Positions 50,650 to 58,071 of a DNA stretch of 64,000 nucleotides are shown here, one piece after another. Every line of letters starts with the position of its first letter. Positions within the stretch are counted from its first letter, which is position 1. The DNA comes from an uncultured delta proteobacterium (lineage in GTDB: Bacteria; Desulfobacterota; Desulfovibrionia; Desulfovibrionales; Desulfovibrionaceae). Made by a program: the position numbers and the translations under genes. Where the stretch lies: the NCBI GenBank assembly GCA_903835685.1, contig CAILNX010000029.1, positions 1 through 64,000 of the forward strand, written 5' to 3'. Under the pieces are notes generated by a model that was given only the letters and a program-made list of their open reading frames with translations, was not told where the DNA came from and searched no databases.

Positions 50650-51338
50650 AGATCCGGCCCGAGGTTCTGGCCATCATCCCGGCCCGGGGCGGGTCCAAGG
50701 GCATCCCGGACAAGAACATCACGCCCCTGGGCGGCAAGCCGCTCATCGCCTGGTCCATCGAAGCGGCCTTGAAAAGCCGGTACGTGACCCGAGTGGTGGT
50801 GTCCACGGACTCCGAGGCCATTGCCGCCGTGGCCCGGGAGCACGGGGCCGAGGTCCCCTTCCTGCGCCCGGCGCGTATTGCCGGGGACCGGGCCGAGATC
50901 GGGCACGCCTTCATGCACATGCTCTCCAGGCTCAAGCGTCAGGGCTATGTGCCGGACGTGGAGGCCCAGTTCTACCCCACCCATCCCTTTCGCAACCCCC
51001 GGCTGGTGGACGGGCTCCTGTCCCGCATTTTTTCCGGCTATCGCTCGGTGTTCACGGCCCGGCCCGCGCGGGTGGACCGCAACCGCTATTTTTCCATGGA
51101 CGGGCAGGGCGGCCTGACCGCGCTCTACGATCCGGCCCGCTACGGCCAGCGCGGCCCGGCGGATTTTTTCCGCAGCTACGGCCTGTTCTCGGCCCGCAGC
51201 CTGGGACCCTGCCCCGGGGGCAGATACTGCCATCCCCTGACCGACCCGGTCAGCCTGATCGACATCGACACCCTGGAGGATCTGTATCTGGCCGAGGAAG
51301 TCATCCGGGCCGGGCTGTTCGACTTTGATCTGCGCTAG
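50646..51338 (+). CDS. acylneuraminate cytidylyltransferase family (CMP-sugar synthetase)
   Basis: A 230-residue nucleotidyltransferase with IIPARGGSKGIPDKN at 10-24, the CTP-binding loop, and VVVSTDSEAIAAVAREHGA. The family makes CMP-activated nine-carbon or related acidic sugars (sialic, legionaminic, pseudaminic, Kdo-like acids). The middle part (FYPTHPFRNPRLVDGL, SYGLFSAR) differs from typical NeuA, so another sugar is likely. It overlaps the preceding gene and is followed by a methyltransferase and a radical SAM protein, suggesting glycan precursor synthesis. Confidence 0.8.
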   Translation: MKIRPEVLAIIPARGGSKGIPDKNITPLGGKPLIAWSIEAALKSRYVTRVVVSTDSEAIAAVAREHGAEVPFLRPARIAGDRAEIGHAFMHMLSRLKRQGYVPDVEAQFYPTHPFRNPRLVDGLLSRIFSGYRSVFTARPARVDRNRYFSMDGQGGLTALYDPARYGQRGPADFFRSYGLFSARSLGPCPGGRYCHPLTDPVSLIDIDTLEDLYLAEEVIRAGLFDFDLR

Positions 51339-51442
51339 AGGGGCAGGCGCAGGCCCGGGGCCTGGCATTTTTCTTGCTGCCCCAGAGCGGGCCACGGGGC
51401 CGGGCCTTTTTTTCCGCTGAACGACCCCAACAGGGAGCAGGC

Positions 51443-52492
51443 ATGGACGTACTCAAACTGGTGGACATTCCCGGGCTCATGAGCCGCCCGGAGCGGCTGT
51501 TCCTGGCCGCGGCTGCGGTTGAAGCCGGGACCAATGCGGGGGGCGGGACCATCCTGGAGGCCGGGTCGGGCTACGGCAGCTCGGCGGCCGTCATGCGCCT
51601 GGCCGCGCCCTCGGCCGTGATCCACACCATTGACATGAACGACGTCCTGTCCCCGGCCATCCTGGACCGGACCCAGGTCCTTTTCCACGAGGGCTCGGCC
51701 CGGGATTTCCGCCTGGCCCACCCGGAGCTTGCGGCGGATTTCCTGTTCATCGACGCGGACCACTCCTTTGCGGGCGTGCTCACGGACTACGCCGAACTTT
51801 TCTCCCTGCTCCGGCCCGGGGGGCTTCTGGGCTTCCACGACGTGTGTTTCGAACACTACGGGGTCAAGCTCTTTGGCGACGCCCTGACCCGGGGCGGGCA
51901 TCTGACCGGGGCCGTGCAGGTGGACACCCTGCGCCTGGGGCGTCTGGCCAAGCCCGGGCTGCCGGATTTGGGAATCTTCCTGGAGACTCTGCGCGAGCAC
52001 GCCGGGCTGTTCGACCGCTCGGAGCACATGCGTCACGAGCAGGCCCGCTCGGCCGGGCACCTGGGCCTGGGACTGCCTTCGGCCGACGAGGTCCGGGAGG
52101 GCTACGTCATCGGCAAGGGCGAGATGGGCAAGGCCTTTGCCGGGTATTTCGGCCTGCCCCGGGAGCGCCTGCTCCATTCCTGGGAGGTGCGCGACGTAAG
52201 CGCCACCTATTTTTTGTGCAGCCACGAGACCACCAAGATCATGCAGTACCTGACCTCCATGGGTCTGCCCGAAAGCCGGGTGCGGGTGGTCTCGGACCAT
52301 TGCCTGTCCTGGCTGTACCGCCAGGATCTCCTGGAGAGCCGGGGCGAGCGCCTGGCCAGCCTCTTTGCCGACCCCCTGACCCAGGACATCGTGCGCCAGG
52401 GTCTGGGCGGACTTTCGGACTGGGAGAAGGAGAGCATCCACCGCTCGGGCTTCCTGCACCTGTTCATCACCCGGCTGGGGTACCCGGGCTAG
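51443..52492 (+). CDS. SAM methyltransferase-domain protein with unknown C-terminal half
   Basis: A 349-residue protein. Residues about 30-160 are a class I methyltransferase of the Methyltransf_24 type: ILEAGSGYGSSAAV at 37-50, acidic IDMND, FLFIDADHSF, and a post-strand GGLLGFHDVC. The C-terminal half (after about 190) has no domain I recognise; it contains EGYVIGKGEMGKAF and YFLCSHETTKIMQYL, both with a nucleotide- or metal-binding look. CAGGGAG precedes the ATG. It lies between a CMP-sugar synthetase and a radical SAM gene and is likely part of the same process. Confidence 0.7.
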   Translation: MDVLKLVDIPGLMSRPERLFLAAAAVEAGTNAGGGTILEAGSGYGSSAAVMRLAAPSAVIHTIDMNDVLSPAILDRTQVLFHEGSARDFRLAHPELAADFLFIDADHSFAGVLTDYAELFSLLRPGGLLGFHDVCFEHYGVKLFGDALTRGGHLTGAVQVDTLRLGRLAKPGLPDLGIFLETLREHAGLFDRSEHMRHEQARSAGHLGLGLPSADEVREGYVIGKGEMGKAFAGYFGLPRERLLHSWEVRDVSATYFLCSHETTKIMQYLTSMGLPESRVRVVSDHCLSWLYRQDLLESRGERLASLFADPLTQDIVRQGLGGLSDWEKESIHRSGFLHLFITRLGYPG

Positions 52493-52504
52493 GGTGGCCC
52501 GGCC

Positions 52505-53812
52505 ATGAAGACCCTGACCTCCATCAGCGAGCTGTCCGGCCAGGGCCGGATTCTCATCTATGGGAGCGGCCGCCGGGGCCGTCTGCTGGCCGGGCTCCTG
52601 GACAAGCTCCGGGGCCTTGCCCCCGCCGCCTATCTGGACAGCAGCCGGAGCGGGACCCTGGACGGGGTTCCCATCATCCCCCTGGCCGAGTACCGGCCCG
52701 AGCCCGGGGACGAGGTGGTGGTGGCCTCGGCCTTCTGGCCCGAGATCGTGAGGGCCCTGGACGAGCGGGGCATCCGGGACTTCTGGGTCCTGCGCGAGGC
52801 GGCCTCGGAGGTCCTGTGCTTCGTGGACATCACCAGCCGCTGCAATGTCAAATGCCGGTTCTGCCCCTATTTGAACAATCCCGACCGGCCCATTGGCCCG
52901 GACTGGGACCTGGACCGGTTTCGGATCGCCCACGCCCAGTTCTCCTTTGCCCGGGGGGTGTCCTTTTGCAGCGCGGGCGGCGAGCCCCTGCTCAACCCCC
53001 ACCTGGAGGACATGTGCCTGTTCCTCAAGGAGCGCGGCCAGGACGCCGAGTTCTACACCAACGGCCTGGCCCTGGGGCGGCTCATCGAACGCCCGGGCCT
53101 GCGCGAGGCCGTGGACTTCGTGAAGATGTCCTTTGTCTCGCCCCGGGCCGAGGTCCAGGAGCGCTGGATGCGCGGAACCTCGCTGGCCGTGGTGGAGCAG
53201 GCCTTGACCGGCCTGGCGCGCTTCGCCAAGCGGCCCGCCCTGGCCCTCATGGCCGTGCTCATGACCGAGAACGCCGCGCATTTGGCGGACATCCTGCGCT
53301 TCGCCCGCGAGGTCGGGGCCTGCGAGGTCAATTGCACCTACATGCGGCCTGGCCCGGACCCTTATTTAAGGGCGCACAGCCTGGAATACGGGGGCAAGCC
53401 CGGGGACCGAGCCCTGTGGCTGGCCCAGCGGGACGAGGCCCTGGCCCTGGCCCGGGAGGCGGGCATCCGCCTGACCTTTGAGGTCAAGCTCGACCATCTT
53501 TTCGCTGAATTCGAGGGCCGCCCGCGCGTGCTTCCGCAAGGGGAGGGCGGCCTGACCCGGCTCTGCCTGCAACCCTGGGAGTTTCTCTATGTCCTGAACA
53601 ACGGGGACGTGAGCCCCTGCTGCTACGGGGGACAAAACCGGGTGGGCAACGTGTTCAAGCCCCGGGACCTGGTCTTTGGCGGCTACGCTCATCTCCTGCT
53701 CAAGGATCGTCTGAGCCAGGGACGGCTGCGCGGACCCTGCCGGGGCTGCGAGTCCGCGCCCATGGGGACCGTGGCCGAACTGAGGGACATGGTTCGGGAG
53801 AAATTCAAATAA
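52505..53812 (+). CDS. radical SAM/SPASM protein with N-terminal Rossmann-like domain
   Basis: A 435-residue protein. Residues 1-100 begin with LIYGSGRRGRLLAGLLDK and continue AAYLDSSRSGTLDGVPI, like the small nucleotide-binding domain found in sugar-nucleotide modifying proteins. The radical SAM core starts with CNVKCRFC (Cys113, 117, 120), then SFCSAGGEPLLNPHL. A SPASM-type C-terminal region has LCLQPW, DVSPCCYGG and GPCRGCES, enough Cys for one or two more Fe-S clusters. SPASM proteins modify peptides, or in some cases sugars. The fusion and the neighbours (CMP-sugar synthetase, methyltransferase) argue for glycan-related chemistry. A terminator follows. Confidence 0.8.
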   Translation: MKTLTSISELSGQGRILIYGSGRRGRLLAGLLDKLRGLAPAAYLDSSRSGTLDGVPIIPLAEYRPEPGDEVVVASAFWPEIVRALDERGIRDFWVLREAASEVLCFVDITSRCNVKCRFCPYLNNPDRPIGPDWDLDRFRIAHAQFSFARGVSFCSAGGEPLLNPHLEDMCLFLKERGQDAEFYTNGLALGRLIERPGLREAVDFVKMSFVSPRAEVQERWMRGTSLAVVEQALTGLARFAKRPALALMAVLMTENAAHLADILRFAREVGACEVNCTYMRPGPDPYLRAHSLEYGGKPGDRALWLAQRDEALALAREAGIRLTFEVKLDHLFAEFEGRPRVLPQGEGGLTRLCLQPWEFLYVLNNGDVSPCCYGGQNRVGNVFKPRDLVFGGYAHLLLKDRLSQGRLRGPCRGCESAPMGTVAELRDMVREKFK

Positions 53813-53839
53813 AAAGGGGCGCTCTTGCGCCCCTTTTTT
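53812..53839. terminator. bidirectional terminator between the radical SAM and HesB-like genes
   Basis: AAGGGGCGC pairs with GCGCCCCTT around TCTT; six T follow on the plus strand and five on the minus strand. It ends both converging genes. Confidence 0.9.
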
Positions 53840-53854
53840 GGTCTTAAAATCGGG

Positions 53855-54214
53855 CTAGCACCCGCACCCGCTGCCGCATCCGCCGCCGGTCTCGGCACCG
53901 CCGCCGCCGCTGCCGCAGGAACTGCCGCATCCGCACCCGCCGCCTTCGAGCTTGAGGCTGGAGGTCAGGTCAAAACCCATGGGGGTTAAGTCGATGTGGA
54001 TGGGTTTGGCCTCGGCCAAAAGCTCCTTGTCCACCACAAAAGAAAAGCCGTCGAGTTCGAAGGTGTCGTCGTCATCCCTGACCTCGTCCAAGGCCAGCAT
54101 GAGCCGGGGGCCCGAGCATCCGCCCGCCGAGAGGAAGATGCGGATGGGCTGGACCTCTTTGCCGTCGAAATATTCCTTGATCTGCGCACTGGCCGTGTCG
54201 GACATGGTAACCAT
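53855..54214 (-). CDS. HesB/IscA-like protein, Cys form, with Cys/Gly-rich tail
   Basis: A 119-residue A-type carrier-like protein. The first conserved Cys of the family is Cys33 in SAGGCSGPRLMLALDE. The body (FSFVVDKELLAEAKPIHIDL) agrees with HesB/IscA. Instead of the short CGCG end of IscA, it has a 30-residue tail with GGGCGCGSSCGSG and a final CGSGCGC, eight Cys in all. That tail could bind Fe-S, metals or sulfide. AAAGGAGG precedes the ATG. It lies downstream of a paralogue in which Cys33 is replaced by an in-frame UGA. A promoter-like TTGACA/TAATTG pair lies 31 bases upstream of the ATG. Confidence 0.85.
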   Translation of the reverse strand: MVTMSDTASAQIKEYFDGKEVQPIRIFLSAGGCSGPRLMLALDEVRDDDDTFELDGFSFVVDKELLAEAKPIHIDLTPMGFDLTSSLKLEGGGCGCGSSCGSGGGGAETGGGCGSGCGC

Positions 54215-54244
54215 GAAAGGCCTCCTTTGATCTGCTGATGGGCA

Positions 54245-54273
54245 CAATTAAGGACGTGTGCCCCGGCTGTCAA
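54245..54273 (-). promoter_or_regulatory. possible sigma-70-type promoter of the Cys HesB-like gene
   Basis: Leftward TTGACA and TAATTG are separated by 17 bases. The -35 and the bases next to it (TTGACAGCCGG) match those of the paralogue's promoter (TTGACAGGCGG). Confidence 0.45.
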
Positions 54274-54349
54274 TAGAGGAGCACGGAGAATATTTTCTAT
54301 GCCTCGCCCATGGCTGGCCGACGCTGGCCGGGGCTTTTGAGCGCAGGCC

Positions 54350-54373
54350 AAAAAAAAGGGCGCCGAAGCGCCC
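54350..54373 (-). terminator. intrinsic terminator after the selenocysteine HesB-like gene
   Basis: GGGCGC-TTCG-GCGCCC followed by eight T on the leftward strand, 27 bases past the stop. It separates the two HesB-like genes into two transcripts. Confidence 0.9.
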
Positions 54374-54399
54374 CGTGGAAAACCCGAGGGAGAAGGGGA

Positions 54400-54750
54400 T
54401 CAGCAGGCGCAGGAGCCGCCCGAGCCGCCCGAGCCGCCCGAAGCGCCAGAACCGCAGGAACTGCCGCATCCGCCGCTCTGGCCCATGGCCATGCTGGAAG
54501 TCACCGAGAATCCGGCATAGGTCAGGTCGATGTGGATGGGAGCGGCCTTGGCCATGAGCTCCTTGTCCACCACAAAGGAAAATCCGTCGATGTCCGTGGT
54601 CTGGTCGTTGTCTCCTGGCTCATCCAGAGCCAGCATGAGTCTGGGACCGGCTCAGCCGCCGGCGGACAGAAAGATGCGTATGGGCTGGACGGTCTTGCCG
54701 TCGAAATATTCCTTGAGTTGCTTGCTGGCCGGTTCGGACAACGTGACCAT
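54400..54750 (-). CDS. HesB-like selenoprotein (in-frame UGA read as selenocysteine at residue 33)
   Basis: Read through one TGA (54654-54652 on the minus strand), the frame encodes 116 residues that align from end to end with the neighbouring Cys form: SEPASKQLKEYFDGK, VQPIRIFLSAGG, then UGA, AGPRLMLALDEPGD, and FSFVVDKELMAKAAPIHIDL. The UGA replaces Cys33, the conserved metal/sulfur residue. No other stop occurs, and AAAGGAGG precedes the ATG. A stem-loop begins at the UGA (separate entry). HesB-like selenoproteins are a known bacterial family, and Desulfovibrio-type bacteria make selenoproteins. The tail has SGGCGSSCGSG and ends SCAC. Ordinary gene callers would see only the 78 residues after an internal ATG. 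A pseudogene is the alternative. Confidence 0.85.
54624..54654 (-). promoter_or_regulatory. candidate bacterial SECIS stem-loop
   Basis: From the second base of the UGA, GAGCCGG pairs with CTGGCTC (seven pairs, one G-U) around a 13-base loop; inside it CCAG and CTGG can form an alternative short stem. Bacterial SECIS elements lie directly after the UGA, as here. The corresponding part of the Cys paralogue does not form this stem. Confidence 0.55.
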
Positions 54751-54779
54751 AAATGCCTCCTTTGAGAATCGGTCCAAAA

Positions 54780-54808
54780 GAAATAAGGGCCATTTGACCG
54801 CCTGTCAA
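54780..54808 (-). promoter_or_regulatory. possible sigma-70-type promoter of the selenocysteine HesB-like gene
   Basis: Leftward TTGACA, 17 bases, TATTTC; the start codon is 30 bases downstream of the -10. The spacing is the same as in front of the Cys paralogue. Confidence 0.5.
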
Positions 54809-54847
54809 TCAGACTTATCAATAGCTGGCCGATTTCGGGTCAGATTG

Positions 54848-54868
54848 ACCTTATTTCGTGAACAAGGT
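54848..54868. promoter_or_regulatory. inverted repeat, candidate operator of the TetR regulator
   Basis: ACCTTATT-N5-AACAAGGT is a near-perfect inverted repeat (7 of 8 arm bases) about 100 bases upstream of the tetR start and between the divergent HesB-like and tetR genes. Size and symmetry fit a TetR-type operator. Confidence 0.45.
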
Positions 54869-54969
54869 AAATACGTTCGGCCAGGCAGATCGGATGGCTC
54901 GGCGGAGCGCGGCCCGGGGCCATGGGACAGGTGGTCCCAGGTGCGCCGGGGGAACGAGGAGCATACCAG

Positions 54970-55521
54970 ATGAAGACCAAGGAATTGATTCTGGAAACCG
55001 CCAAGGAGCTCATCTCCGAGGTCGGCTACCACAAGACCACCACCGCCAGCCTGGCCAAGCGGGCCAACATTTCCGAAGGCACGATCTACCGCCATTTCGA
55101 AAGCAAGGAAGACGTGCTGGTGCACATCCTAAAGGACCTGGACGCCAGATACGCCCGCTTCGTGGAGGGACTTCTGGGCCAGGGCCCGATCTGCCTGGTG
55201 GACGAGATGCTCCGCCAGCATCTGGCCTTTGTGGAGGAGAACTCCCTGGCCATCAAGATCATGCTGGTGACCTATAAGCTCATCGACTCGGCCCGGGAGG
55301 TCATGGAGTCCGTGGTGGCCCGGCTCTCGAACTTCTTCAGCGTCTGTCTGGCCAAGGAAAACGACAACCACCGCCTGCAGGACATATCCGTGCAGGACGC
55401 GGCGCACATCCTCCTCATCTTCCTCTTCGCCCTCACTCGCGCGAAACTCTATTGGCCGGATCTTGGAGACCTGACCGAACCGGCCATACTTTTTTGCCGC
55501 CGTGGGTTGCTGCGGGAGTGA
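54970..55521 (+). CDS. TetR family transcriptional regulator
   Basis: A 183-residue regulator. The N-terminal helix-turn-helix is typical (ILETAKELISEVGYHKTTTASLAKRANISEGTIYRHFESKEDVL). The C-terminal ligand domain is helical and not assigned to a ligand. GAGGAG precedes the ATG. It is divergent from the selenocysteine HesB-like gene and upstream of an HD-GYP gene, and could control either. Confidence 0.88.
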   Translation: MKTKELILETAKELISEVGYHKTTTASLAKRANISEGTIYRHFESKEDVLVHILKDLDARYARFVEGLLGQGPICLVDEMLRQHLAFVEENSLAIKIMLVTYKLIDSAREVMESVVARLSNFFSVCLAKENDNHRLQDISVQDAAHILLIFLFALTRAKLYWPDLGDLTEPAILFCRRGLLRE

Positions 55522-55608
55522 TCCCCTCCCCGCGCCTCCCCGGCCCGGTTCCAGAGGACTGGTGGCGCATCTGCCCGGGGTTTTTTGGCTGAGGAGAACG
55601 GCGTTTTC

Positions 55609-56766
55609 ATGCTCAAGTCCATCCCCATAGAGAGCCTGCGCACAGGCATGTTCCTGGTCGAATACGGGGCTGGCACCTTTGACCGTCCCCTGGTGCGCCC
55701 CAACCGGCTGCTTGAGAGCCGGGAGGAGATCACCCAACTGGTCCGGGAAGGCGTGACCTGCGTGCTCATCGACCTGGCCCGCAGCCGCTCGGCCCGGCAG
55801 GCCGGGGCCGTCAGCCCGTCCACTTCGGCCGACGTCTCCTTTGCCGATGAGATCGTGGTGGCCTCCAAGACCTACGCCCGGGCCTTGACGGTCATGCACG
55901 AGGTGGTGGAGGCGACGCGCAAGGGCCTGACCCTGGATTTGACCGAGCCCCAGGGATTGGCCGAGGACCTGACCGCGAGTCTTGGGCGCAACAGCCGGGC
56001 CGCGGTGAGTCTGACCACCCTCAAGCGGCGTGGCTACATGCATGTACACAGCGTGAACACGGCCGTGGTCGCGGCTGCTTTCGCCCTGCACCTGGGCTGC
56101 CAGGGGGCTCAGGCGCGCACCCTGGTCCTGGCCGGATTTCTGCACGACTTAGGCATGTGCCGGGTGAGCGCGCGCATCCTGTCCAAACCCGGACGCCTGA
56201 ACGCCTCGGAACTGACCGAGGTGCGCAAGCATCCGGCCGAGGGCCTGCGCCTGCTTCAGGACTGCGAGGGGGTTTCGGCCTCCCTGCTCAAGACCATGGC
56301 CGAGCACCACGAGCGGTTCGACGGCGCGGGCTATCCCCGGGGCTTAAGCTATGAACAGTTGGGCCAGCCTTCCCGGATTCTGGCCATTGCCGACACCTAC
56401 GCGGCCATGATCGCCGAGCGTCCCTACCGGGCGGCCCTGCTCCCGCGTGAGGCTTTGAAGCGCATGTACGCCTTGAAGGATCGGGAATTCTACTCCGAGG
56501 ACCTGGGCCAGTTCATCCGCTGCATGGGCATCTTTCCCGTGGGCAGCTTCGTGCGCCTGACCGACGGCCGTTACGCCGTGGTGGCCGACGTGGACCCGGA
56601 CAAGCCCCTGTATCCCACGGTCAAGGTCTCCTTTGATCACAAGATGCGCTCGGTTCGGCCGGAAATCCTGAACCTGGCCCTGGCCGCGGACCTCGGCGGT
56701 CCTGGAATCCAGGACTGCCTGGACCCCCAGGAATGCCGGGTCGAATTGTCCCGGATACTGTTCTGA
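55609..56766 (+). CDS. HD-GYP domain protein, probable cyclic-di-GMP phosphodiesterase
   Basis: A 385-residue protein. The N-terminal 70 residues resemble the DUF3391 region (IESLRTGMFLVEYGAG, FDRPLVRPNRLLESREEI). The HD-GYP domain has HVHSVNTAVVAAA, HDLG (His179-Asp180), and HHERFDGAGYPRGL (His233, Gly241-Tyr242-Pro243), all catalytic residues for c-di-GMP hydrolysis. A 90-residue C-terminal part follows. No membrane segment is seen, so it is cytoplasmic. A TTG eight codons upstream is an alternative start. Confidence 0.9.
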   Translation: MLKSIPIESLRTGMFLVEYGAGTFDRPLVRPNRLLESREEITQLVREGVTCVLIDLARSRSARQAGAVSPSTSADVSFADEIVVASKTYARALTVMHEVVEATRKGLTLDLTEPQGLAEDLTASLGRNSRAAVSLTTLKRRGYMHVHSVNTAVVAAAFALHLGCQGAQARTLVLAGFLHDLGMCRVSARILSKPGRLNASELTEVRKHPAEGLRLLQDCEGVSASLLKTMAEHHERFDGAGYPRGLSYEQLGQPSRILAIADTYAAMIAERPYRAALLPREALKRMYALKDREFYSEDLGQFIRCMGIFPVGSFVRLTDGRYAVVADVDPDKPLYPTVKVSFDHKMRSVRPEILNLALAADLGGPGIQDCLDPQECRVELSRILF

Positions 56767-56797
56767 CCCTGTCTTGGCGTAGCCCTGTCCGGCATCC

Positions 56798-58021
56798 ATG
56801 AACATCCTGAATCATGTCGTTGATCTGTGCGTCCTGGGAGCCGGGGCGGCCGGGCTCATGGCCGGGGCCGAGGCCGCCCGGCGGGGCCGAACGGTGGTGC
56901 TCCTGGACCACGGACCCAGGGTGGGGCGCAAGGTGCTCATCTCCGGCGGCGGCCGCTGCAACCTGACCAATGTGCGCATCTCGGCCGAGCACTATCTCTC
57001 GGACAACCCCCATTTTTGCAAATCCGCCCTGGCCGGACTGGGCACGGCCGACCTTCTGGAACGCTTCACCAGCCGGGGCCTTGAGTTCGTGGACGAGGAC
57101 CGGGGCAAGCTCTTCTGTCGCCAGGGGGCCGGGGCCGTGGCCAAGGTCCTGGAGGACTCCTGCCGGGAGGCCGGGGCGGACATCCGCCTGTCCCGGCCCG
57201 TGACCGGGCTGAAGCGGTTTTCCTCGGCCGAAGGAGGAGAGGCCCGCTTTGTGGTGGACACCCCCCGGGAGACCCTGGCCTGCCGGTCGGTGCTGGTGGC
57301 CCTGGGCGGACCGGCCTGGCCCGGGGCCGGGGCTTCGTCCCGGGGCCTGGACCTGGCCCGGGAGCTGGGGCTTCCCGTGATCCCCCCGCGTCCGGCCCTG
57401 GTTCCCTTGACCATGGGGGCCAACTGGCCCTTTGCCGAACTGGCGGGCATCGCGTTGCCGGTGCGCATCACCTGCGGCCAGGCCAGCTTCCAGGAGGCCC
57501 TGCTGTTCACCCACCGGGGGCTCTCGGGCCCGGCCGCCCTCCAGGTCTCGGCCCACGCGGTTCCGGGCCAGGACCAGATGGGCCGGGAGGTGGTCGTGGA
57601 CCTCCTGCCGGGCACGGACCTGGCCGCCCTGCTGGCCGACACCAAGGACCGCAAGGTGCTGCTGAAAAATTTCCTGGCCCGCCTCCTGCCTCAGCGCTTG
57701 GCCCAACTCGCGATGGAGCATCTCCTGCCCCCGGGCCTTGGCGCGCGCCGGGTGGGGGAGATTGGGGCCAAGGACCTGCGCCTGGCGGCCCAGGCCCTGT
57801 CCGCCTGGACCCTTGCGCCCTCCGGGACCGAGGGCTGGGCCAAGGCCGAGGTCACGGCCGGGGGCGTGGACACCAGGCCCCTGTCCTCCCGGACCATGGA
57901 GTGCAAGGCCATTCCCGGCCTGTATTTCGCGGGCGAGGTCCTGGACGTGACCGGCCAGCTCGGAGGCTACAACCTGCACTGGGCCTTGGCCTCGGGCCTG
58001 GCCTGCGGTCGGGCGGTCTAG
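56798..58021 (+). CDS. HI0933/YhiN-type flavoprotein
   Basis: A 407-residue FAD-binding oxidoreductase. FAD binding is by CVLGAGAAGLMAG near the N-terminus (GAGAAG at 14-19) and the family signature GRKVLISGGGRCNLTN near 45-60. The end (GLYFAGEVLDVTGQLGGYNLHWALASGLACGRA) is typical of the HI0933 family, whose reaction is unknown although often labelled aminoacetone oxidase. It has no ferredoxin domain. It lies 31 bases after the HD-GYP gene. Confidence 0.85.
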   Translation: MNILNHVVDLCVLGAGAAGLMAGAEAARRGRTVVLLDHGPRVGRKVLISGGGRCNLTNVRISAEHYLSDNPHFCKSALAGLGTADLLERFTSRGLEFVDEDRGKLFCRQGAGAVAKVLEDSCREAGADIRLSRPVTGLKRFSSAEGGEARFVVDTPRETLACRSVLVALGGPAWPGAGASSRGLDLARELGLPVIPPRPALVPLTMGANWPFAELAGIALPVRITCGQASFQEALLFTHRGLSGPAALQVSAHAVPGQDQMGREVVVDLLPGTDLAALLADTKDRKVLLKNFLARLLPQRLAQLAMEHLLPPGLGARRVGEIGAKDLRLAAQALSAWTLAPSGTEGWAKAEVTAGGVDTRPLSSRTMECKAIPGLYFAGEVLDVTGQLGGYNLHWALASGLACGRAV

Positions 58022-58035
58022 GGGCGAAAAATTTC

Positions 58036-58064
58036 TTGACCCCAGTAGACGACCGGTCTATTTC
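58036..58064 (+). promoter_or_regulatory. tetR promoter with operator between -35 and -10
   Basis: TTGACC, 17 bases, TATTTC. The spacer contains the inverted repeat TAGAC-GACCG-GTCTA (58046-58060). The predicted start of transcription falls at or just before the ATG at 58072, and there is no ribosome binding site, so a leaderless mRNA is possible. Confidence 0.6.
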
Positions 58065-58071
58065 TCTCCCC

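Noticed and set aside
54652-54654. TGA as evidence that the HesB-like gene is a pseudogene
   Set aside because: The frame is intact on both sides, the codon is at the only position where Sec would be expected, the start signal and terminator are complete, and HesB-like selenoproteins are a known class.
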